From positions 10,015 through 74,014 of the forward strand of contig CAZKTA010000015.1 in the NCBI GenBank assembly GCA_964555645.1: a stretch of DNA of 64,000 nt. The letters are read 5' to 3'. Shown one piece after another: positions 45,221-55,300 of this stretch. The notes under the pieces were generated by a model. That model saw only the letters and a list, made by a program, of their open reading frames with translations. It ran no database searches and was not told the origin of the DNA. The translations under genes and the position numbers were made by a program. The DNA is from DTLC01 sp964555645 (GTDB lineage Bacteria > Verrucomicrobiota > Verrucomicrobiia > Limisphaerales > DTLC01). Each line of letters starts with the position of its first letter. Position 1 is the first letter of the stretch.

Positions 45221-48200
45221 CTACCGCAGCGCGACGTAGATGAAGTAGAAATAGCTGGCCGACTCTGGTACCGGCACAAGCAGATCGAACGTGTTCTGCA
45301 ACATCGGAGCAGGTAAAGGACCGGTTGCTGGCACATAGACAAATGGCGTGTTCAGGTTCGGTGAGCCTTTTACGCCAAACACGAACCGGCTAATATAAGC
45401 CGATGGCCAACCAAATCTGAGCCGAATTTGTGCACCATCGCGGATCAATTCCACACGTGGTAGCTCGAACCTAGCTTGCGGCTGCAGCGGCACACCGAAC
45501 AGGTCGCGTGGGTCGGAGCCGTCGAACATTTCTTGCAGGTTCTGGTAGCCGTCGTGGTCCCAATCGCCGAATGGGTCTGTTCCCGAGCCGAAAAAGAGCT
45601 GCTCCCACGTATCCACCAACAAATTGCCGTCGCGATCCGAATCACTTGCCACAGGCACACTAGTGAGACTGACACTGATCACTTCCAACGCAAGGCAACC
45701 CGGTGGATTGGTTAGGTCGGTATAGCCGCGCACGAGCAATAAGCTGCCTGGAACAACCCCAAAAGAGTCAGGCAAGTCATACGACGCCCCGTCATCCTTG
45801 TATAGTAGGACGACTGTACTCCCCCCGTAAGTGTGGAACCCGTCAGCCGGTTGGCCTGGCGCGGATGCAGTCGCCACGACGATGAGGTTTGTAACCGGCC
45901 GCGGCTGTACTGCACCAATGACTGTCGCCGCGCCCGTGCATGCGCTGGCAAAGATGTTAGAGAACGTGGACCGCGCAAGGTAATTGGAATCGTAAGTGCA
46001 ATGTGTTAGGAAATACCGCAATTCGTCCAGTGGCGGGACAAATGCAGCGGGGTTGCTGTTGTTGTACGTGCTGCAGATATCGAAAATTTCGAGCGCGACG
46101 GCACGCAGGTTCACGATGTTACCGTCAGTCGAAGTCTCAACAAGGTTGCTTATGGTGCTGTAAACCGAGTGCATACGCCAACCTGGCAAACCGTTTGTGG
46201 TCTCCTTTTCGAGCCACAGCAGCACGCTTCGGGTTACATTGCTACGGCCGGCATCAGACGCGCGGAACGGGAACAACGTAATATTCGTGCCCCAAGTCTG
46301 ACCGCGCGAAACAAGGATTTGCCCGAGCTTGTGTTCAACAAGCGCAGCAGCAAGTGTATCGTGCACAGTCAGGTCGCCTTTGCTGACTTCGCGGGTCAGG
46401 CTCGACCACGCATTAGATGCTGCGGCAATCCATGCATTCGCTTCGGTTGCCAGGTTTCCCCCACCAAAGCTGTACGGTATTTGCACAGGCACAAATCGCG
46501 GTGCAGACAACAAACCAACCAGTTCACGTCCAAGTCGTTTGTCGGCATTTGCAGTAAGGATGTCATAGTGCAGTTCTGTTGCTTCGACTAAGAGACGGTC
46601 TTCAGGAGCAACAATGATATTGGTGAGCAAACAAGCAGGGTTGGTCACGCCCGATATACTCAGGTTTGTCACAGCGCCTGCCGACAACAGGCTGCCCTGC
46701 ACTGCATACACGCGCATTGGCGTGTCTGTAGCAGCGTATGTGGTCACGTTGGCCGGGCCGTCATAAGGCCTGGGGGTAACAGCCCGATTAAAAGCCGTCT
46801 TGAATTCGATCCTTGGCGAGTTGGTCGGTGCGCTGACGGGTGAAAGCGGGTCTGTCATCCGAATCAACTCTTCCAAGTCCGAGTACCCATCACCGTCTGA
46901 ATCCGATCCACCGTTTGGGTCCAGACCCTTGCCCAGCTCGACAAAGTCCGGCACGCCGTCGTCATCTGAGTCCAACGCTGATGGCGGCTGAGCAAAACTG
47001 TAAGTGGCAGACTGGATGGCGGACTTGGCAAGGCCTGTAGGCGGCTTGGCATAAAACTGCACAGTAACATTAGTAAACAGGCGCACCGGCGCCGAGTACA
47101 ACTGCCATGCCGCCGACCCGAGCCTGTAATACGCTTGATGCGTTGGATCGGTCGTGGTCAGGGTCATCTCGATGGCGTTCGCGTACCTTCCGGGGTTGGG
47201 GGCAATTCTGACCTCAGATACTTCGTCGCCTGCAGGCGCCCTGAGGCTGAACACAGAAATTATATTGGTGAATTGGTTAACCAGGCCAAAATTTGCCAGG
47301 GGCGGATTTAACCCCAAAGCAGTTATTGTCGGGTTTCGCAGACCGTTTGTGAGCCCGGCAAAACGCTCGGCTGTCACGGTAACAACAGGAGGCGCGCCGG
47401 TGTATCGGAATTGCGATGTCCAATCGCCCGCGTTCAACACGCGGACAAGGTGCGGATTATTTGTGACGAACGGCTCGTACCTGAACAGCAACACATTGCC
47501 GGGCGCAGAGAGCCTGCCTATGTACGGCAACTGATCACCCTGCCCTGCCGTGTAGGTTGTCCCGTTGAAATTCCACGTTTGATACCTGGTTGAGACGCGC
47601 GTACCCGGATCACCCGAGAAAAGCTGGAAATGCCCGTTCCCGAGCATGGCGGCCCCCGTAAAAGCCTCACGCGGCGCAGCGGTGAACTGTTGGACAGGCA
47701 CAAAACGACGGAAACCGTCAAAATCGAAAACCTCAGCATTATAACCCCCGTCGTAAATAACCAGCAGGCGTGGATTCGACCCGCCCAGAATCACATAAAC
47801 TCCCTGGATACGCTGCCCCAGAGTGTATGCCGCGGCTGGTCCCAGACTGAAGCTGCCTGGACTCAGCTCCAACACCTGGCGCACCACAAGTTGTCTTGTG
47901 CCAGGCCGGTAGGAGAGAAACTGGCTCAGCAGGTTTGTCGGGTTAAACCGCTCGACGATGTATTCACTGCCAGCCGGCAACTCTTGTGCGAATGTTTGCA
48001 CGATACTACCCGAGCTAAGATCGTAAGCGCGGAATGTGTCCGTGGCGCCCCGGGAAATAACCCCTAACCGATTTGTAGTACCAACCTTCAGGCTTACACG
48101 GTTGGCCCGTTCGATCCGCGATACAGCGCCCACATCAAGAAGAATGCCAAAGCTTGTGCCGTTAGTGTTGCGCAGCATGGTTAGGCGGTTCGGCGTGCCA

Positions 48201-48850
48201 CTGTTCCAGATGCTTGCACCAAACAAGTCATCGTAGGCATTGTTGCCCCCACCACCAATGTCAATGACACCTGCCATGTTTGGCCCTATCGAGCCGATGT
48301 ACACCGCCACAGGCAGCACCACCGAGTCCGCGCCAGGCGCGTCAATGAGATTGAATCGATTTGCTTCAGGCGCGGTACAAATGAACGCATCGCGGTTCGT
48401 GGCGGTCAGTCTGCCAACGCCGATGCCAGTTACATTTTGGATTCCGGCGGCGCGCGTTGTTGCCCAAGTCACAACACCGGATGCAGTTTGATAGCCGATT
48501 CTGTACCCGCCAGTAGCCTTGTCCAAGAGCAACACGTCTGCGCGTCCGTCCCCGTCGAAGTCACCGCCGGCCTGGAACTCGGTGGGTGTTTCATACACCA
48601 AGGCCGAGGCGGAAAAGGCGGCAAGGCACAAGGCAGAAACCAAGCTCGACACAAATCCCAAAACCGAAATCCGAGATCCGAAACAAATTCCAATACCCAA
48701 ATTTCCAATGACTGAAACAACCGGCCCACGTAGGCTGTCAATCATTTGGAATTTGTAGCCATGGCACATCTGAGCTTGGCCCGAACTTCGGGCTTGGAAA
48801 TTCGAGTTCGGTTCGGCTCCCCGCTTGACGAATTTGCGATGGTGCCTCAT
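45221..48850 (-). CDS. Large secreted protein with FG-GAP, chitobiase-C-like and TSP3-like segments
   Basis: 1209 residues. The start ATG overlaps the upstream stop by 4 nt (48847-48850). A hydrophobic signal stretch (about 63-83, ending ASA) comes only after an unusual about 60-residue lead, so an internal start at codon 36 (48745) is possible. An FG-GAP-like repeat (GGDFDGDGRADVLLLD, about 95-110) follows. At about 545-620 there is a chitobiase C-terminal-like beta domain (APNPGRYANAIEMTLTTTDP). Two Ca-binding TSP3/EF-like segments follow: DSDDDGVPDFVELG with DSDGDGYSDLEEL (about 625-680), and DSDRDGNLLVDTWE with DWDHDGYQNLQEM (about 1060-1115). No enzyme motif is seen. Third gene of the operon. 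Confidence 0.8.
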   Translation of the reverse strand: MRHHRKFVKRGAEPNSNFQARSSGQAQMCHGYKFQMIDSLRGPVVSVIGNLGIGICFGSRISVLGFVSSLVSALCLAAFSASALVYETPTEFQAGGDFDGDGRADVLLLDKATGGYRIGYQTASGVVTWATTRAAGIQNVTGIGVGRLTATNRDAFICTAPEANRFNLIDAPGADSVVLPVAVYIGSIGPNMAGVIDIGGGGNNAYDDLFGASIWNSGTPNRLTMLRNTNGTSFGILLDVGAVSRIERANRVSLKVGTTNRLGVISRGATDTFRAYDLSSGSIVQTFAQELPAGSEYIVERFNPTNLLSQFLSYRPGTRQLVVRQVLELSPGSFSLGPAAAYTLGQRIQGVYVILGGSNPRLLVIYDGGYNAEVFDFDGFRRFVPVQQFTAAPREAFTGAAMLGNGHFQLFSGDPGTRVSTRYQTWNFNGTTYTAGQGDQLPYIGRLSAPGNVLLFRYEPFVTNNPHLVRVLNAGDWTSQFRYTGAPPVVTVTAERFAGLTNGLRNPTITALGLNPPLANFGLVNQFTNIISVFSLRAPAGDEVSEVRIAPNPGRYANAIEMTLTTTDPTHQAYYRLGSAAWQLYSAPVRLFTNVTVQFYAKPPTGLAKSAIQSATYSFAQPPSALDSDDDGVPDFVELGKGLDPNGGSDSDGDGYSDLEELIRMTDPLSPVSAPTNSPRIEFKTAFNRAVTPRPYDGPANVTTYAATDTPMRVYAVQGSLLSAGAVTNLSISGVTNPACLLTNIIVAPEDRLLVEATELHYDILTANADKRLGRELVGLLSAPRFVPVQIPYSFGGGNLATEANAWIAAASNAWSSLTREVSKGDLTVHDTLAAALVEHKLGQILVSRGQTWGTNITLFPFRASDAGRSNVTRSVLLWLEKETTNGLPGWRMHSVYSTISNLVETSTDGNIVNLRAVALEIFDICSTYNNSNPAAFVPPLDELRYFLTHCTYDSNYLARSTFSNIFASACTGAATVIGAVQPRPVTNLIVVATASAPGQPADGFHTYGGSTVVLLYKDDGASYDLPDSFGVVPGSLLLVRGYTDLTNPPGCLALEVISVSLTSVPVASDSDRDGNLLVDTWEQLFFGSGTDPFGDWDHDGYQNLQEMFDGSDPRDLFGVPLQPQARFELPRVELIRDGAQIRLRFGWPSAYISRFVFGVKGSPNLNTPFVYVPATGPLPAPMLQNTFDLLVPVPESASYFYFIYVALR
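48640..48830. repeat. Low-complexity TTCGGATTT-like repeat inside the N-terminal codons
   Basis: The minus strand carries repeated short units of the form TTGG-ATTTG-TTTCGGATCTCGGATTTCGG and, further upstream, GAATTTCCAAGCCCGAAG. In the protein this gives the GIGICFGSRISVLGF run just before and within the signal peptide. Such units are familiar as dispersed non-coding repeats. Here they appear to have been captured into coding sequence. Confidence 0.4.
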
Positions 48851-51800
48851 TGGACCTCCATTTCGTTTGTGGGGATGACCTCAGCAATTTCGCCGTTCTT
48901 ACGGAACCTAACCAGCAGGTATTTGTACCGTGCACCGGCGATGACCGGTTGTGTATCACGGACGAACACGAAAAACAGATGCAAATTGTCCTGAAGCACA
49001 AGCCGGTCATAAACAACGTAAGAATCGCGCAACAGGCTGTTGGTGTAACAGACGACCTGGTTGCCAAACACAACGCAGTAGTTTGTGATTTGATAGGCAA
49101 TGTTCTCGAGCATTGGCGAGACCTGGACTATGTCACCAGAAACAGCCGGGAAATTGCTGTTGGGCATTTGGTACCGATAAAGGACCATTGGAAAGAGTTT
49201 CTCGCCATAGCGGTTTGTAAACACGAGGCTCATTGGATCGACCGGACCAGCAAGCCACTGCGGCTGCTGCCGTACTCCAGCAGCGCCATTCGACGTGAAA
49301 AGCGTTGCACCAACCAACACAACCGCACCTGTGAACTGCGCTTCCAACGCCGGGTAATAAGCCGCCATTGTGCCCAATGAAAAATTAGTGTCACCAAGCT
49401 TGAACTCACCGCTTGTGTTCAGAGGTGGCAAGCCGCGCGCCGGCCACGGAATGGTGCAGATGACATAGTTGGTATTTGCCGGATTCCACACAAACTCCTC
49501 GATGTTGCTCGGGTCGCCGACCGTACCGTCGTGTGCCACTGCCTTCACAAACACCGTGTATTTCTCGCCCAGCTCGATATTGCATGGGACGCTGAACTGT
49601 GGTCCGGGGCCGAAGCCCGGGCCGATGCGCGGTGTCAAGAAAACGTAAAAGTCATACGTGTTTGTCTCGCCGTTTATGACCAATGTTTGCTGCACCGGGT
49701 TCGGCTGCCAGATCGTGACCGGCCGCAACGCAAGGAAACCGGATGCAAGATTCGAGCTTACCGCATTTGGTTTACCTGCAATCCAAACCTCGAACCGTTC
49801 CAGACCAGGAGCCGGGCAGAACCATGTCATTGTCATGCCCGGATTGTTGGTCACGCCCGTGGCAATGAGCGGCGACAGCAAGGGTACCGGCGGCGGTGTG
49901 GCCGGCGCGGTGCTTACGCAGCCAAGTTTGACCAACGGACTCGGGTTACCATGCTCGTCAAGCACCTGCAGATAATAGCATATGGTTGCGCCGCTTGGAG
50001 GCGCACCGTCGTCCTGACATGAAAAACTTGGCGCACCGCCAATGGCGCCCTGGCACAGGAGCACCAACGGCCCGTCGTCAACGCGCCGGTACAAACGCCA
50101 TTCCTGGCTGGTCGGCGTTGGATAACCGATAATGACGATGTTTGTGCGGAATCCGTCTGGGCCGATGGGATGATGCCGCCTGCAGAGGCCGCCGACAGCA
50201 GTTTGCTGCGCTTTCAGGCCGGCTTCGAAGTTAATCGGCACGATGTCGTTAATCCACGCTTCCTGGATATATACGGGGGTCGGCTCGGGCATGGTCGCAG
50301 ACTCGCCGTCGGAAGTCATCGTGCTTGCCCATATTAACATTATTCTTCCCGCATTTGTGCTGCCGGTTGAGAATGTGTACGTGCGCGTTGTTTGGTCCGG
50401 CGAGTAAAACAACCAACCCGAAAAGTAACTCTCAACCGCCTGACCCTGCTGATTGAAAATGGCTACACCAAATGCCACTTGCACGATCTGTTTGCTGGAG
50501 CGCAATGCGTTGAGTCGGAAGGTGATTCCGCCTGGTTTGCCCGCGTTACCAATCGGATCGCCAATGTTGCGGAAGAAAATGTTCGGTTTTAAGCAATGGA
50601 TCAGTATCTCGCCGGTGGGTGCGTCAGGGCCTACGCGATCACGCAACACACCAAACGCAGGCGCGCTGTTACCGGACAGGTTTGGCCCACACGCACCAAT
50701 GTCCTGTGCGCGCACAGTGTACCAGAACGTGCGGCCCAGCTCCTGCGTAATTGAAGGCGAACCCGGCCCGCTATCAAGGTAACTGGTTGTAACCGGGCCG
50801 TTTGTGTGCCGCACAATGCCAATCAAGTTGTTGCTGGGGTTCCCGGCCTTGGCAGCAATCTCGTTGATATTCGTCCACCGATAAACCCAGTAATTTGTCA
50901 CCGGATCGGCGGTGTTCGTGTTTTGGTTCCATATCACGCGCAAAAACTGCCGCGGCGTGCCACCAATGAACGAATAATCGTTCTCGACGCGAACGCCGTT
51001 AGGGGGCGCAGGTGGATTGCGGTCGCATACAGTCACCAATGTGCCAGGTGAGACCAATCCGTCCCGACCAAGAATATCGCGCGCAGTGACGAAGTAATAA
51101 AAACGCGCGCCGTTGGTGAACCCGAGGTTCACGTAGCCGGGTCGAAACCGCCCATCGTCATCCGAGTAGAAATACGTTTCCGGGTCGCCTGCAGGTGGCG
51201 GGCTAAAATTTGCAACGTTGTTTGTGCCAAAATCCTTGTCTGCAAGAATTGGCAGGTTGTTGCAACGTTTTACATGCTGCGGTGCAGACAATGCACGCGT
51301 AGTCAGGGTATCCGGCGACGGCGGTGTCAGGTCCCAACGGTTTGTAGCCGCTTCAGCATACGCTCTGCTCACGCGCCAGACATTGAACCCGTATTGTAAC
51401 AGACCAAGCCGGCGCAGTGGGTCAGGTGTTGCCCAGCGCAATTTGACGTTGATGTCGCCCATGGGGGATGGATCCGGCACCTCGACAGGCGCGCCTGGCG
51501 GCGGCAACAAAAGAGGCGGCCCAGGATCGAGCGTGACTCGGCCAATGACACCCTGGTCAGTTTCAGTGCCAGGATCAAAAAGACGCACTTCGTATGTCGT
51601 GCGCCCACTCAACACATCTGCATATGCCACGCCAAGCGACAGCGCAACGCCCGGGTGTATCCGCGCCATGAGCAGCAGGTTTTGAAAGTATTCTTCTTGC
51701 ATAACAGACCCGCGAATCACGGCCGAGACCTTCTCGGCACGCGAGATACCCGGCGATGGCATAAGCGCCTCAAACAAACTTTGCAGGTCCTGTTCGAGCT

Positions 51801-52299
51801 TGGCAGAGTTCTGCCCCAAGTTTTCCGCCCGGCGCAACAACGGCTCGATATTCCGCGGGTCGGTCTGTTGCGATACAACGCTTACCCGGATAAACGGCCC
51901 GGCCGAAGAAGGATCACCAGCCTTGGCGTAAACAGCGAAAGTGCGCCCGAGCACAAGCTCGGCCGGGCTGCCCTGCCACAACAGATATGCCCAGTACCTG
52001 CCGTTGCTGTCCTGGTAGGTCGTGCCTGCTGTCGAAATGAGATTGTCCAAGCCTTCTTGCGCAGTTGTTTGCACGACCAAAAGTGCCCCCAACGCCAGTG
52101 CCAAACACAAAAACCGCCAAAATGCAGCAGCAAAAACTAAACAGCAAAAGCGCTTTCCGAAGCCTAAGCCCGAAACCGCAGACAACTCAAACCCGCAAAG
52201 TGGGCGGCCCCAAACACCGGTTGATCGGTCAACCTGTGAGCAACCGCTACCGGGCATGCTCTGGATTTGCAGATTCGCGTTTCGGGCTTTTTCGTTCAT
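48847..52299 (-). CDS. Large secreted protein with fibronectin-III-like modules
   Basis: 1150 residues. The ATG is 9 nt after the stop of the upstream giant gene. As in its neighbours, the signal peptide (AFWRFLCLALALGALLVVQTTA, about 59-80) comes after a long polar lead, so a shorter start is possible. From about residue 280 on there are several fibronectin-type-III-like beta-sandwich modules: INVKLRWATPDP with YGFNVWRV, QFLRVIWNQNTNTADPVTNYWVYRWT, SQEWRLYRRVDDGPL, and MTMTWFCPAPGLERFEVWIAG. Each has a late Y-x-V/Y-x-V type strand. An N-terminal helical region (about 140-230) precedes them. No catalytic motif is seen. It probably forms part of an extracellular or cell-surface assembly with the other two proteins. 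Confidence 0.8.
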   Translation of the reverse strand: MNEKARNANLQIQSMPGSGCSQVDRSTGVWGRPLCGFELSAVSGLGFGKRFCCLVFAAAFWRFLCLALALGALLVVQTTAQEGLDNLISTAGTTYQDSNGRYWAYLLWQGSPAELVLGRTFAVYAKAGDPSSAGPFIRVSVVSQQTDPRNIEPLLRRAENLGQNSAKLEQDLQSLFEALMPSPGISRAEKVSAVIRGSVMQEEYFQNLLLMARIHPGVALSLGVAYADVLSGRTTYEVRLFDPGTETDQGVIGRVTLDPGPPLLLPPPGAPVEVPDPSPMGDINVKLRWATPDPLRRLGLLQYGFNVWRVSRAYAEAATNRWDLTPPSPDTLTTRALSAPQHVKRCNNLPILADKDFGTNNVANFSPPPAGDPETYFYSDDDGRFRPGYVNLGFTNGARFYYFVTARDILGRDGLVSPGTLVTVCDRNPPAPPNGVRVENDYSFIGGTPRQFLRVIWNQNTNTADPVTNYWVYRWTNINEIAAKAGNPSNNLIGIVRHTNGPVTTSYLDSGPGSPSITQELGRTFWYTVRAQDIGACGPNLSGNSAPAFGVLRDRVGPDAPTGEILIHCLKPNIFFRNIGDPIGNAGKPGGITFRLNALRSSKQIVQVAFGVAIFNQQGQAVESYFSGWLFYSPDQTTRTYTFSTGSTNAGRIMLIWASTMTSDGESATMPEPTPVYIQEAWINDIVPINFEAGLKAQQTAVGGLCRRHHPIGPDGFRTNIVIIGYPTPTSQEWRLYRRVDDGPLVLLCQGAIGGAPSFSCQDDGAPPSGATICYYLQVLDEHGNPSPLVKLGCVSTAPATPPPVPLLSPLIATGVTNNPGMTMTWFCPAPGLERFEVWIAGKPNAVSSNLASGFLALRPVTIWQPNPVQQTLVINGETNTYDFYVFLTPRIGPGFGPGPQFSVPCNIELGEKYTVFVKAVAHDGTVGDPSNIEEFVWNPANTNYVICTIPWPARGLPPLNTSGEFKLGDTNFSLGTMAAYYPALEAQFTGAVVLVGATLFTSNGAAGVRQQPQWLAGPVDPMSLVFTNRYGEKLFPMVLYRYQMPNSNFPAVSGDIVQVSPMLENIAYQITNYCVVFGNQVVCYTNSLLRDSYVVYDRLVLQDNLHLFFVFVRDTQPVIAGARYKYLLVRFRKNGEIAEVIPTNEMEVQ

Positions 52300-52308
52300 A
52301 TTTACACG

Positions 52309-55300
52309 TCAGTAGTCAATGTCCCAAGAACCGTTCTGATACGTAATGCCCACGGTTTTGCCGAACTTGACGCAGAACGGGCACCAGCCGACCTTGCCGC
52401 TGAGCCTGCCCTTGCCATTAAACCGCAGGTCATCACCGCTTTTGAGCCCGACCATCTTGACTTCGCCTTTGATGGTGACGATACAAAGTGCTTCACCCAG
52501 TACACCGGCTTTCATCACACCGCCGTACGTCGGTCCTTCGAGGAAGAAGAATGCCCCCGCGCCTATCCCAGCTGATATGTTGAACAGGCACGAGGCTGGT
52601 ATGCCCAATACGGCTTCGGATATCGGAATCCAGCCTTCGCCGTACAGATAGGCGCCTGTGAACGGCGGCGACCCCAACACCGCCGCAACGTCGGGATCAA
52701 TCATCTCGATTGGTGCAAGAGTACAGGTGCGGCCGAAGAAAATGCCACCCGCCAGATCGTATGACTGAAGTTTGATACCGCACATTGCGGCCAGGTAATT
52801 CTCGTACAAACCAAACGCAACTGCTGCATCGAGCCTGTAAATCTTGAACGACTCGAAATCTAACCCGCCAGTAACACTGAAGCTGCCGCCCATACCCAAA
52901 GGTTTGAACGGGCTGGTCTGGAAACTGAATTTGGTGGCCACATTTGCACGCAGGTCCGGGCTGATCCAATCCAGCTCGACATCGTTTGCGCCCAAGGTCA
53001 CCTCTGTAGCAGTACCGCCGCTGAACCCGCAGCCGGGTGTGGCAGACGAGTCCAACTCTTTGATGATGAGGTACGCATTGAACTCCATTTCTTCAGGCAC
53101 GCGCCAGCGGAACCGGCCGTCAAGCCGGAGCATCTTAAGTGAGTTGCCGTTTATCAGGGCGTGGCCGTCAATCTGGCCTGCGCCAATCACATCACTTAAA
53201 TCCCCCAAAGCGCTGTTGATGGTCTTGTCAAGCTGAGCGAGTGTCTGGCCGATAAGCTGTCGGATAACGCCATTTAGTTGCTGGAACACGCTGTCAACCG
53301 CCTCACGATAAACGGTGTCCAAATCATAAACCCGCTGTTTGAGTGCGACTTGTATGTTTGCCGCAACAGCAGTCTCGAGGAAGCGCTCGCGGACACGTGC
53401 CCGGATTAACTGTTTGATCTCGTCCGCAGAATAGTGCACAAACGGATCGTCAACCGAGTAGTTTAAGCCGTTGAAGAAGGTGCGGATTTCCGAGCTCGCG
53501 CGTGTGGTTGCATTGGTCAGTTCGCCGGCTGCAGCTTTGAGTTTTGTATCCAGCTCCTGAGCGAATTCACCACCAAGCACAACCTTCGCACGAACTTCGC
53601 CCAGCGCAGTTTGAACCTGTCTGAGCGTGTTGACAATTTGCTGTATGCTCGGCTCGGTCTCTTTCATCAAGTTACTCAAGTGCGGCTCAGCCACCGCACT
53701 GAGGAACTCCTGGGCCAACTGCCCCACCAGTTCACCTACCAACTGCTTAGCAACAGGCCGCTGACCGCCCACCAGCTTCAACAGACCGTCCTTAACGGTG
53801 CCAAGCGGCACGCCATTTGTACCTTTGGAAACGGTGTCCGTAATTGCACTGATTGCATTTGTGATTTCGTCCAGCGTGTCTGACAATTCCTTGAGCAACC
53901 CGAGCGGCTGCGCAGCCCCATCAGCCAACGTGATAAATTGTCGTGAGACATTTGTGAGCACAGCACCGGTACCTGAACCGATCAGATAATTGGACAGAAC
54001 CAAGCTTACACGGGCGGGGAACTGGTCTTTTGAACCTACAGGCAAAGCGTTCCATTCGGTTTGGAGCCGGGTATATAGCGCATCAACCGTCGGATCAACC
54101 GTACGCTTGAAAATCTCCTCGAAGAACTCGTCCAAAATGCTGGCCAACATACGGTCCAGGTTGGCGGTGCCTTCAAACAACACATCGCGCACCTCTGCAC
54201 CCGCAGCATTTGCAAGTGCCTTGGCCACCCCCAACTCTCCCTCGATTGCGTTAAAGGTCATGTTGGCTAAGCTGATCTTGGGCAGACCGTCGTATTGCAT
54301 GCCAAAGTCAAGAGATGCATTAGCAGGGTCCATGTAGGTGAGCTCGTGCTGAACTTTAAACACAAGCAAGTCGTTGGTGACGCTGAACAGCGACTTGAAC
54401 GTGCGCGCGCTGTCGGTCCAGAGCAATGGATAGTCGAAGTCAACCACACCAAGCCACAGTTTCTGCGCGCGTGGATGGTACTGCTGGGTCGGGTTGCTGC
54501 GGTAATCCGTAAGCTTGACTCCGGGCGGGAAACCAAAGTTGTTGTCGTCGAAATAAGCCGCAGTAAAGAAATCGTCGCTGCCAACGCGCCAACCGTAGTT
54601 CGGGTTGCCCGAGCCTGCACGCGGCCAACCACCTGCCAACCAGATCGCCGGGGCTGGCGTTACGCCATTGGTGCGGGCGCTGGTATGCATATGCACTTTA
54701 ACCTCCTCAAAGAACGGCACGCGCATTTTGGCGGCAATGTTGATGAAACCGACTGCAGGCAGATTGGCCGGGGTTGTATTCGAGTAACTGCTGTAATACG
54801 CGTCCGCCACGGGCGTAACCGTGTAAGCCGTGTTGGTCGGGCCGGTTACCTTAAACCGACTAGGCAATTTCAGCCGCGAATCAACCCCCGCAAGCCCGAA
54901 CGAGCGCGGTATCAGATTGCCATTGGTCTGGAATCCCAAAAAGCCCGTCAACGGTTCGTCCACGTGGCTTGCGTAAGCGCGCACACCCACTACAAGCGAG
55001 CCTTTGCCGGGATCACATTCCTGGCCCGGATTGCTCTTGAACTGGATTGCAAGCGGCTCGAAGTCGGCATTCCACCAGGCTAGTTTCTTGAATCCCTGAC
55101 TTGCCGGCGCCACCTTCGCCCCCAGTAACGCACCCACGCAACTGAATTTCATTTCCTCAAAATCAAGCGTGAAATCCGACGGGTACGGCACCTTGAGGTA
55201 GCCTGCTGTGCGCGAGTCAACGTTTTGGCTGTCAAGATAAGCTACGCCGTAGTTGGCGAACGTCACCAGATAACCCAGCAGATTTACCTGTGATGGGAAC

